NCBI GenBank assembly: GCA_019425105.1
Contig: JAHYYD010000044.1
Location: 1-12,137 of the forward strand
Reading direction: 5' to 3'
Source of the DNA: Actinomycetota bacterium
GTDB lineage: Bacteria; Actinomycetota; Actinomycetes; Actinomycetales; Actinomycetaceae
Length of the DNA stretch: 12,137 nucleotides
Shown here in pieces: positions 1 to 5,969 of this stretch; the first letter of the stretch is position 1, and each line of letters opens with the position of its first letter. Below the pieces are notes generated by a model. That model searched no databases, was not told where the DNA came from, and saw only the letters and a list, made by a program, of their open reading frames with translations. Position numbers and translations under genes: made by a program.

Positions 1-380
1 GTGCCGGACAGGACCACACAGTCGCGCGTGCCCGGCTTGAAGGTGGGGCGCGCCAAGTCGCGGGCAAGGATGTCGTTGCGAGTGTCGCAGCCGTTATGGT
101 CAGTATCCGCCCACCGCTGCCCGAAGGCCTCGCGGTCGTACGCCGGCGCGGAAGGATCGTCGACCGACTCTCGAACCGTGAGCTCGCGGAGCTGACGGGC
201 CGCCTCGCTATCCGGCAGGGAGGACAGCGCCTGCCCGCTGCGCAGCGGAGGCCACCCCAGGCGCGAGCGCAGGCCCAGCAGGTCCCACCCCACTCCGGGG
301 GCGAACGCCCACACGAGGGCAGCGACGATCGCCAGCAGGACAACCGTGTCCCCGAGGCTCCTGCGTCGCTTGCGTGCCAT
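1..380 (-). CDS. Secreted HNH endonuclease family protein (DUF1524/GmrSD C-terminal type), N-terminal part
   Basis: Partial gene: it begins at 380 and runs off the left edge after about 126 codons. The N-terminus MARKRRR is followed by a hydrophobic segment (residues about 12-28), suggesting a signal anchor or signal peptide, so the protein probably acts at or outside the membrane. Residues 81-109 contain YDREAFGQRWADTDHNGCDTRN and DILARDL, followed by CVVLSGT near the cut. This is the characteristic opening of actinobacterial HNH family proteins with a DUF1524 domain; the catalytic His/Asn block normally lies further on, outside the window. The ATG is preceded by AGAAGG (396-391), 10 nt upstream. 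The gene follows the permease on the same strand, but a strong hairpin separates them. In this family the fold is well recognised while the substrate usually is not. An exported nuclease used on environmental DNA is inference. Confidence 0.85.
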   Translation of the reverse strand, partial: MARKRRRSLGDTVVLLAIVAALVWAFAPGVGWDLLGLRSRLGWPPLRSGQALSSLPDSEAARQLRELTVRESVDDPSAPAYDREAFGQRWADTDHNGCDTRNDILARDLARPTFKPGTRDCVVLSG

Positions 381-410
381 GCGCCCGATCCCTTCTCTCA
401 CGCCCACACA

Positions 411-445
411 ATGAGGGCACCCCGACCAACCCGGGGTGCCCTCAT
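411..445 (-). terminator. Terminator-like hairpin downstream of the amino-acid permease
   Basis: A perfect 14-bp inverted repeat (arms 411-424 and 432-445) surrounds a 7-nt loop. It sits 53 nt after the permease stop codon and 31 nt before the nuclease start. Read on the minus strand the second arm is followed by TGTGTGG, so there is no true U-tract, which is common in GC-rich actinobacteria. It probably ends the TRIC-permease transcript. Confidence 0.7.
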
Positions 446-497
446 GATGCACCCACCCGCCGGCATCTGCGTCCCGGCGAGAGGAGCCTGTGGATAA

Positions 498-2000
498 CTA
501 CTTGGTGGCGCGCGAACTCACCAGCTGACGCACGAAGTAAACGGCCACGATGATGAGCGTCAGCGCGCCCATGGAGACCAGCTGAGCCCGGCCCTCGTCG
601 CTCATGAGCATGAGGACACCGATCCCACCCAAGCCAACGAGCACCAGCCACGGCAGCCACGGCCACCCGGGCATACGAATCACGAGAGAGCCTGAGCGCT
701 CCAGCGACGGATGCAGGCGCATCAGCGAAATGATGATGAACGTCCACACGATCAGCAGGACCATGCCGATCGCGTTGATGAGCATCGTCAGGATCGAGCC
801 GGGCAGGTACCAGTTGCCCAGGACCGCCAGCAGCGCCAGAACCACGACGAGGCCGACCGCGCGCTTCGGCGTCCGCCCCGCCTCGATGTCGCCCTCCATC
901 TCGGAGGCCAGGACGGCCTCATCGTCCTCGAGGGCGGCCGCGACAACCGAGCGCGCGTGAGCCTCGTTGGACGCCGAAGCACCCAGCAGCCAGCGCGGAC
1001 CCATATCGCGCGCCGACAGCGAGTAGGCCATGCGCGAGGAGGCGTAGATATTCGCGGAGAACGCCGAGATCAGCGCCATGAAGATAATGACGTTCATGAG
1101 CGTGCCAACCGCAGGGATCCCAGCCATCTCGAGGACGGCTGCGAAAGCGTTCGTCTTCATCGAATCGCTGTCCCACGGCAGCAGCGCGATCAGCAGGATG
1201 ACCGAGCCGACATAGAACACGAGGATACGGGTGACAACCGAACGGATCGCGCTAGCCATGGCAGCGCGGGGATCCTCGGCTTCGGCTGCGGCGATCGTCA
1301 CGATCTCCAGGCCGCCGAAAGACGTGATGACGGCCAGGAGCGCGACCGCGATGCCCGACAGGCCATTGGGCATAAACCCGTTATGTCCCGAGATGTTCTG
1401 CCACACTCCCTCGTGGCCGGGCAGGGGGCCGACGATCACCGTGCGCGCGACCAGGTACACGCCCACGCATAGGAACGCAATGATCGCGACGATCTTCACC
1501 ATCGACAGCCAGGCCTCGATCTCGCCATACTGACCGGCGGCCAGCAGATTAATGCCGCCAATAACGACGACAATAACGAGGGCCACCACCCACTGCGGGA
1601 CCGCCGGGAACCAGCCGACGAAGAACGTCGCCGCGCCCGTCACCTCCAGGCCCGACACCATGATGAGCATGACCCAATACAGCCACCCGATCGTGAAGCC
1701 TGCCCAGCGGCCGATCCCGGCCTCGGCGTATGAAGAAAAAGAACCCGTCGTCGGCAGGGACGAGGCCAACTCCGCGAGGGCCAGCATGACCGAGACGACG
1801 ATGAATGCGGCCACCGTATAGGACACGATGACGGCGGGTCCGGCCTGGTGGATCGCGGAACCCGTGCCCAGGAAGAAGCCAGCACCAATCGCGAGGCCCA
1901 GGGCCATCATGGACAGGTGCCACGTCTTGAAACGCTTACGCCCCGAGGCGGGTGCCGACTCGGCGGGAGTAGAAGAAAGGGGTGTTGATTGGGAAGTCAC
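498..2000 (-). CDS. APC-superfamily amino-acid permease
   Basis: A 500-residue integral membrane transporter, the usual length for amino acid/polyamine/organocation (APC) permeases. Residues 22-50 (RKRFKTWHLS, then IGAGFFLGTG) form the family's basic N-terminus and glycine-rich broken first helix that binds the substrate amino group. FGGLEIVTIAAAEAEDP (228-244) matches the conserved helix-6 FGGxE region, and NIYASSRMAYSLSARDMGP (317-335) the helix-8 end. About twelve hydrophobic helices are visible. The substrate cannot be read from sequence; the closest feel is the AAT/GABA-type branch. The GTG start at 2000 lies 9 nt after the stop codon of the upstream TRIC gene, so the two are cotranscribed and perhaps translationally coupled; no strong ribosome site is seen. 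An acidic insert at residues about 343-378, between helices 8 and 9, is unusual. Confidence 0.9.
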   Translation of the reverse strand: MTSQSTPLSSTPAESAPASGRKRFKTWHLSMMALGLAIGAGFFLGTGSAIHQAGPAVIVSYTVAAFIVVSVMLALAELASSLPTTGSFSSYAEAGIGRWAGFTIGWLYWVMLIMVSGLEVTGAATFFVGWFPAVPQWVVALVIVVVIGGINLLAAGQYGEIEAWLSMVKIVAIIAFLCVGVYLVARTVIVGPLPGHEGVWQNISGHNGFMPNGLSGIAVALLAVITSFGGLEIVTIAAAEAEDPRAAMASAIRSVVTRILVFYVGSVILLIALLPWDSDSMKTNAFAAVLEMAGIPAVGTLMNVIIFMALISAFSANIYASSRMAYSLSARDMGPRWLLGASASNEAHARSVVAAALEDDEAVLASEMEGDIEAGRTPKRAVGLVVVLALLAVLGNWYLPGSILTMLINAIGMVLLIVWTFIIISLMRLHPSLERSGSLVIRMPGWPWLPWLVLVGLGGIGVLMLMSDEGRAQLVSMGALTLIIVAVYFVRQLVSSRATK

Positions 2001-2009
2001 ACCGCCATA

Positions 2010-2708
2010 CTAACGCCTGCCCCGACGCAGAGCCTTCAACTGAGAGTATGTGAGAGTGATGGTCCACTCGCGGGTCTGCGGGAGCCTCCAGCGGCGCCAG
2101 TGCGCCATCCCCGTAAAGACGAGGCCGACGATGATCGAAGCCCCCATGCCGAGGACCGGCTGGCCCATGTACCAGAACACGACCGTCACCAGCGAACACG
2201 CGAACGCCGGGGTCGCGTAGAGGTTGTTGCCGCCGAAGACGCGCGGGACCAGGCCCGCCGAGATATCCCGGACCATGCCGCCACCGATCGCCGTCATGAT
2301 GCCCAGCAGGATCGCCGGCATGATCGCAAACCCCGCATCGAGGGTCTTGATCGCGCCCGTCGCGCTCCAACAGCCCAACACCATGCCATCGGCAATGACG
2401 AGGAGGACCGACCACGCGCGCGAATCCATGCGGAAAGCCATCGCCACGAGCGCACCGACGATCGCGAACCACAGGTAGTAGGGGTCGGTGATGGCCACGG
2501 GCGCGCCGGTGCGCGTGGACAGGAGCAGGTCGCGAATCATGCCGCCCGCGAGCGCCGTCATGATCGCGAGAATACAGAAGCCAACGGCGTCGAAGTTGCG
2601 TTCTCGGGCGACCTTGCCGCCGAGGATGCCATTGAGGAGCACGCCCATGAGGTCAATGGCTCGGAAGACCTCGGGCAGGGAGTTATTCAGGGCGTCGAGC
2701 AGGTGCAT
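2010..2708 (-). CDS. TRIC/UPF0126 family membrane protein (trimeric intracellular cation channel-like)
   Basis: 232 residues from the ATG at 2708, about seven hydrophobic helices. Two related halves each carry the family hallmark: AGGMIRDLLL (54-63) and IGGGMVRDIS (141-150). Prokaryotic TRIC proteins form trimeric K+-permeable channels, while some bacterial UPF0126 members have been linked to glycine transport, so the solute is uncertain here. A longer reading frame begins at GTG 2744 and adds 12 residues. I prefer 2708 because a candidate -10 (TAACAT, 2751-2746) would start transcription around 2740, inside that extension, and because GGA lies 5 nt before the ATG. It is the first gene of an operon with the amino-acid permease, whose start lies 9 nt downstream. 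That pairing fits amino-acid traffic or charge balance during uptake, but this is inference. Confidence 0.85.
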   Translation of the reverse strand: MHLLDALNNSLPEVFRAIDLMGVLLNGILGGKVARERNFDAVGFCILAIMTALAGGMIRDLLLSTRTGAPVAITDPYYLWFAIVGALVAMAFRMDSRAWSVLLVIADGMVLGCWSATGAIKTLDAGFAIMPAILLGIMTAIGGGMVRDISAGLVPRVFGGNNLYATPAFACSLVTVVFWYMGQPVLGMGASIIVGLVFTGMAHWRRWRLPQTREWTITLTYSQLKALRRGRR

Positions 2709-2745
2709 TGCGATCCGGAGGAGTCGATGAGCGTCGTTGTTCACT

Positions 2746-2772
2746 ATGTTACAGGGTGCGCGCGCCTGTCAG
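2746..2772 (-). promoter_or_regulatory. Candidate promoter for the TRIC-permease operon
   Basis: Minus strand: CTGACA (2772-2767, five of six matches to TTGACA), a 15-nt spacer, then TAACAT (2751-2746, fits TANNNT). The spacer is short. The predicted transcript start near 2740 supports the ATG at 2708 rather than the GTG at 2744. Confidence 0.45.
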
Positions 2773-2790
2773 CGAGCGCCGCGACCGCGC

Positions 2791-2826
2791 TTCCTGACGC
2801 TGCCCACCGGGTGCGACAATGTCCCC
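2791..2826 (+). promoter_or_regulatory. Candidate leaderless promoter of the PfkB kinase
   Basis: GACAAT (2815-2820) lies exactly 6 nt before the ATG at 2827, which puts the likely transcript start at or beside the start codon. A weak CTGACG (2794-2799) is 15 nt upstream, the same spacing as in the divergent TRIC promoter. No ribosome binding site is visible, consistent with a leaderless mRNA. Confidence 0.5.
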
Positions 2827-3912
2827 ATGACTGCACTCTTCGCCGGACTCACGACCCTGGACGTCCTGCATCGCCTCGACCACGTGCCGGACCCTCTCCT
2901 CAAGGTCACGTCGACGGACTTCACGATGGCCGCCGGTGGCCCCGCGACGAACGCAGCGGTCACGTACGCGGCGCTGAACACCGCCTCGCGCGTTCTCTCT
3001 GATTCTGATGACGAGGCCGGGGCCACCTCGGGCCCTCTCGTTTCCTCCGGGGAGGCGCCGATGCTGTTGACTGCCCTCGGCGAGGGCCCAGTGTCGGCCT
3101 TCCTCGCCGCCGACCTCGCGGCTTCGGGCGTGCGCGTGCTGGACGCGACGGCACTTGCTGCCCCGTCGACTGAATCTACTGAGGCCGACGATCACCCGGC
3201 CACACCCGAGCAGCGCGACGCAGCCCCCGCCTCGTCCCCCGCGGGGCGAGAGCCCGCCGTATCCTCGATCATTGAGCACCCGAGCGGACGCATGGTGGCG
3301 TCCACGAACGCGCGGCTCGACGCGGATGCGGGGCGCGTCGCGGCCCACCTGCCCGAGCGCGTCGGCGCGGTCCTCATCGACGGGCACAACCCAGCGCTCG
3401 CGCAGGCGGCCCTCACGCTGGGCGTGCCCGACGTCGACGGGGAGGACCCGTTCGCGCCGCTCGAGGCGCGCCCACCCCACCCGCGCATCCTGGACGGCGG
3501 ATCGTGGAAGGACTGGCTCACTCCCCTGCTGGGCTTCGTCGACATTGCGGTCGTTTCGGAGGATTTCGCGCCGCCGCTCATGGCGCGCCCGGATGGGGCG
3601 CAGGTCGCCGAGTTCCTGCGAGGCTTCGGCATCACGCGCACTGTGCGCACGCGCGGGGATCGCTCCGTGCAGTACTGGTGGGACGGCGCGACCGGAGAGG
3701 TTCCCGTTGAAGCCGTCCCGGAGGCATCAACGCTGGGGGCGGGCGACGCCTTCCACGGGGCTTTCACGTGGGCGATCGAGCGAGGCGGGGACTCGGATCC
3801 GGAGGGCCTCATCCGCTTCGCATCGGCCGTGGCCGCGGTGTCGGTGTCTTCCTTCGGCACCAGGCAGTGGCTAGCTTCCCCTTCTCTCCTAGAGCTGGTG
3901 CGCGGCTGGTAG
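2827..3912 (+). CDS. PfkB/ribokinase-family carbohydrate kinase
   Basis: 361 residues from the ATG at 2827. An earlier in-frame ATG at 2737 is not used, because it lies upstream of the promoter-like GACAAT and its extension looks non-coding. Residues 37-42 (GGPATN) are the substrate-side glycine motif and 304-311 (GAGDAFHG) the anion hole with catalytic Asp307; both are intact, so the enzyme should be active. The family transfers ATP phosphate to a sugar or nucleoside hydroxyl in the cytoplasm; the substrate here is unknown. Compared with typical members it seems to carry two low-complexity inserts, about 51-78 and 111-143, rich in Ala, Ser, Pro, Glu and Asp. Both contain DNA matching the GACGAGGCCGGGG mini-repeat found between genes at 7426. 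It stands alone, divergent from TRIC, with no sugar transporter nearby. Confidence 0.88.
   Translation: MTALFAGLTTLDVLHRLDHVPDPLLKVTSTDFTMAAGGPATNAAVTYAALNTASRVLSDSDDEAGATSGPLVSSGEAPMLLTALGEGPVSAFLAADLAASGVRVLDATALAAPSTESTEADDHPATPEQRDAAPASSPAGREPAVSSIIEHPSGRMVASTNARLDADAGRVAAHLPERVGAVLIDGHNPALAQAALTLGVPDVDGEDPFAPLEARPPHPRILDGGSWKDWLTPLLGFVDIAVVSEDFAPPLMARPDGAQVAEFLRGFGITRTVRTRGDRSVQYWWDGATGEVPVEAVPEASTLGAGDAFHGAFTWAIERGGDSDPEGLIRFASAVAAVSVSSFGTRQWLASPSLLELVRGW
3009..3031 (+). repeat. GACGAGGCCGGGG mini-repeat inside the kinase gene, forward copy
   Basis: GACGAGGCCGGGG, four differing bases, then CTCGGG: the same layout as the tandem units at 7426-7473. It encodes DEAGATSG within the first apparent insert of the kinase (residues about 61-69). 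Confidence 0.45.
3214..3241 (-). repeat. GACGAGGCCGGGG mini-repeat inside the kinase gene, inverted copy
   Basis: Read on the minus strand this 28-nt stretch agrees at about 25 positions with the third tandem unit and its downstream flank at 7471-7498. On the coding strand it gives DAAPASSP in the second apparent insert (residues about 130-138). Confidence 0.45.
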
Positions 3913-3942
3913 GTTGCGGGGCTGGTTGTCAGCCAGGTTGCG

Positions 3943-3959
3943 GGGGTGCTGGGCACCCC
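3943..3959 (+). terminator. Terminator-like hairpin after the kinase gene
   Basis: GGGGTGC (3943-3949), loop TGG, GCACCCC (3953-3959): a perfect 7-bp GC-rich stem 30 nt after the kinase stop, with no U-tract. A direct repeat GGTTGCGGGG occurs twice just before it (3912-3921 and 3936-3945, the second running into the stem). Confidence 0.45.
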
Positions 3960-3970
3960 AGGCAGGCCCC

Positions 3971-4306
3971 GGTACAAAACTCTCCCCGCTCGCAGCCTCG
4001 GCGGGCCCACCCGGTACAAAACTCTCCCGGCATACGGGCCTCACGCGCTCAACCGGTACAAAACTCTCCCCGCACGCCCGAAATAGCCCTTTTCGGCGCG
4101 TTTTACCAGAGCAGGGAGAACTTTTTCACGCTCGGGCTGCAAACAGACCACGCAGGGCGACCTTTGTACCGCATTCGGAGCCTGTGCCGGTACAAAACTC
4201 TCCCGGCATACGGGCCTCACGCGCTCAACCGGTACAAAACTCTCCCCGCATGCCCCAAAGCGCCGATTTCGGCCCACTTTCCGCACGCAGGGAGAGTTTT
4301 ATACCG
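3971..4306. repeat. Array of GGTACAAAACTCTCCC repeats, direct and inverted
   Basis: The exact 16-mer GGTACAAAACTCTCCC starts at 3971, 4013, 4055, 4189 and 4231; within each cluster the copies are exactly 42 bp apart. Inverted versions lie at 4290-4305 (15/16 match), 4155-4170 (13/16) and, more degenerate, 4114-4129. A perfect 64-bp direct repeat covers 4011-4074 and 4187-4250, offset 176 bp. The copies at 4230-4249 and 4287-4306 form an 18/20 inverted repeat around a 37-nt loop. The 42-bp spacing keeps a reading frame, but the 134-bp jump between 4055 and 4189 breaks it, so a repeat protein is unlikely. Spacers are not all unique and the repeats are short, so it is not CRISPR. Function unknown. 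Confidence 0.9.
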
Positions 4307-4385
4307 CTTCCACCACCAACAAGCCGAGCAGGGAGAAGAAAGTCACGCACCGGCACCCCGTCTCACCCCACCAACGCACCCTCCC

Positions 4386-4502
4386 CCAATTCCGCATGCA
4401 ATTCGATTGCATGAAATTTCAACAACATCCAGAAACGTTGCAATTCCAACGATCACATTTCAACTCTTGAAATACTCCGAGGGGAATTGCATGCGAAATT
4501 GG
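4386..4502. repeat. AT-rich palindromic element A, 19-bp terminal inverted repeats
   Basis: A 117-bp AT-rich island in GC-rich surroundings. The ends are inverted copies: CCAATTCCGCATGCAATTC (4386-4404) pairs with 4484-4502 at 18 of 19 positions. Inside are ATTTCAA-CTC-TTGAAAT (4457-4473) and CGTTG-CAATTC-CAACG (4436-4451), both perfect hairpins. A third, CATGCAAT-TCG-ATTGCATG (4395-4413), competes with the outer stem. No reading frame fits a protein and no target-site duplication is visible. Its reverse complement aligns with the left half of element B at 8597. Confidence 0.85.
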
Positions 4503-4878
4503 TTGCGGTCTCAGCAATGACCGTGCGACGGCCCGGGATGAAGTGAGCCTGGCAGCCGGGCTTGACCGCGGTGCCGGTGGGCGATGGGCGGCTGCGGGGC
4601 CTGGCCGGGCTAGTCCAAGCGACACAAGTGCCGCCGGCGTGGAGGGTGCCGGAGGGATTGGTGGGCCTGGCTGCGGTGCCCGTGGGCGGCGGCGGGGCCA
4701 GAGAGCACACGCGCCCCATGCCCCGCCCGATTGGAGGCCGCCGCGGGGCCTGCGGGGCCTGGCCGGGCTTCGAGACGACGCGCCGAGCGAAGCTCGCGGC
4801 GCGGACGGCGAGCGGGCGGGCAGGCCACGCGGCGGCCGGAGATCAGGCGGGGTAGTAACAACGCCAGAAATCAGGCGA
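4503..4878. other. Very GC-rich intergenic tract with imperfect duplications, no credible gene
   Basis: No frame looks like a protein. TGCGGGGCCTGGCCGGGCT occurs exactly at 4593-4611 and 4751-4769. GCGGTGCCGGTGGGCG at 4568-4583 recurs with one mismatch at 4673-4688. A bulged hairpin lies at 4779-4803, which could lie downstream of the hydrolase transcript on the minus strand. Two similar 14-mers, CCGGAGATCAGGCG (4836-4849) and CCAGAAATCAGGCG (4864-4877), abut the hydrolase stop codon. It looks like decayed repeat DNA. Confidence 0.55.
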
Positions 4879-5721
4879 TCAGCGGCTCACAGGCACCCAG
4901 CGACGCGCCCACTTGGCGGCCACGTCCGTCAGCGCAGGCAGGTGCGCGGCACCGGAGGCGGCCAGGGCGCGGTCCACTGCCTCGTCGGCGACGGGCACCC
5001 CGTCGACCGGCGTGTATTCGCCTGCAACACCGTCAGGCAAGGCGGTCATCTCGACGTGGGAGCCGTCGGGCAGCAGGTGGAAGACTTCGCGCGTGCGGTC
5101 GAGCAGGCCAGTCTCCTCGTCGAAGGAGTCGTGGGTGATGAGCACCGGAGCGGTGATGCCACGCAGCGCGTTTTCGCCGGAGACCATGGACATGTCGGCG
5201 AGGGTGCGCTTGGAGATGGTGAACTGTTGACGCACTGACGCGGAGTCGTCGGGGACGGTGGTGACCCCGTGGCGCTCGAGGTCGGAGAGCTGCACGTCGG
5301 AGAACACGAGGTCCCAGTCGTAGGACAGCGGGCCGAGGACCGGGGAGACCAGCACGTACGTCAACACGGCGGGCGGGCGGGAACGCAGCGCGATGGTGGC
5401 ACCGAACTCGTGCCCGATGCAGATTTGGCGCGCAAACCCCTGGTCGGCGAGCCATCCGGAGGCGGAGCGGAAGTCTTCGATGAGCGGATCGAAGGTGATG
5501 ATCTCGTCTCCCGAGGCGCCGTGGCCGGAGTAGTCGAACGCGAGCGTCGCATAGCCGGCGCGACGCAGTGCACGACCGAGTGAATCGAACATGCCCGATA
5601 CGTGACGATCCGAAAAAAAGGTGTGAGAAAAGATCACCGCGGCATCGCGACAGTCCACGGGACGCGTGAATGTACCGGAGAGGGATACTCCCCGGGGCGT
5701 CTCAATCGTTATCTGGCTCAC
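4879..5721 (-). CDS. Alpha/beta-hydrolase fold protein lacking the nucleophilic serine
   Basis: 280 residues, a normal length for a single-domain cytoplasmic alpha/beta hydrolase, with no signal peptide. Recognisable features: ATLAFDYSGHGASG (58-71) on the strand-4 side, the nucleophile elbow at CIGHEFGATIAL (101-112), an acid region VLITHDSFDE (193-202, Asp198 or Asp201) and the His loop DGSHVEM (219-225, His222). In active esterases the elbow reads GxSxG; here it is G-H-E-F-G, with Glu105 in the Ser position (codon GAG, 5409-5407). No Ser codon becomes GAG by one base change, so a simple sequencing error is unlikely. It may be inactive, use Glu unusually, or serve as a binding protein. The GTG start at 5721 has TATGTT exactly 6 nt upstream and no ribosome site, suggesting a leaderless transcript. 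Confidence 0.85.
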   Translation of the reverse strand: MSQITIETPRGVSLSGTFTRPVDCRDAAVIFSHTFFSDRHVSGMFDSLGRALRRAGYATLAFDYSGHGASGDEIITFDPLIEDFRSASGWLADQGFARQICIGHEFGATIALRSRPPAVLTYVLVSPVLGPLSYDWDLVFSDVQLSDLERHGVTTVPDDSASVRQQFTISKRTLADMSMVSGENALRGITAPVLITHDSFDEETGLLDRTREVFHLLPDGSHVEMTALPDGVAGEYTPVDGVPVADEAVDRALAASGAAHLPALTDVAAKWARRWVPVSR

Positions 5722-5757
5722 GTATCAAACATAGCGCTTTCAAACCCTCGGCGTGAA
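5722..5757 (-). promoter_or_regulatory. Candidate leaderless promoter of the hydrolase
   Basis: Minus strand: TTCACG (5757-5752, four of six matches to TTGACA), an 18-nt spacer, TATGTT (5733-5728), then 6 nt to the GTG start. It lies in the 248-bp divergent region shared with the YtxH-VIT operon. Confidence 0.5.
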
Positions 5758-5867
5758 GGGGCGCCCACACTGTGCACGAATGTGACAAGACGACACACCG
5801 CGCGAGAAAGAGCCGAGAAAAATCCCCATTCAGGTCGAGGATCATGCGCTGGGGGTGGCACCGCCAT

Positions 5868-5889
5868 TAAGATAGGGCGCATATGCGCC
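5868..5889 (+). promoter_or_regulatory. Candidate -10 box and overlapping palindromic operator for the YtxH-VIT operon
   Basis: TAAGAT (5868-5873) is a possible -10 with no convincing -35. It is followed at once by GGCGCATATGCGCC (5876-5889), a perfect 14-bp palindrome that would cover the transcript start near 5880. That position suits a dimeric repressor, possibly metal-responsive given the downstream transporter; this role is inference. Confidence 0.35.
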
Positions 5890-5969
5890 GGTGAGGAGCG
5901 CGCCCACGAGGATCAGCGACCGCCCGCGCTCACGCGACGCCCACAACTTGCAGCGAGAGAAGGACAATC

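Noticed and set aside
489..497. TGTGGATAA, the exact reverse complement of the DnaA box TTATCCACA, beside the permease stop.
   Set aside because: Only one copy is seen and no dnaA, dnaN or AT-rich unwinding region is near; a single 9-mer can arise by chance, so no origin is called.
3971..4306. CRISPR array.
   Set aside because: Repeats are 16 bp, some are inverted, two spacers are identical, spacing jumps to 134 bp, and no cas gene is present.
3914..4414. A plus-strand frame with a 14-residue repeated peptide across the array.
   Set aside because: The periodicity follows from 42-bp repeats; the 134-bp jump breaks the repeat frame, and there is no ribosome site or recognisable fold.
4386..4502. 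Elements A and B as intact insertion sequences.
   Set aside because: They are too short for a transposase and show no flanking target duplication; only a non-autonomous element remains possible.
4543..5238. A 231-codon plus-strand frame overlapping the hydrolase.
   Set aside because: Its second half is antisense to the well-supported hydrolase and its first half is compositionally biased GC-rich sequence without motifs.
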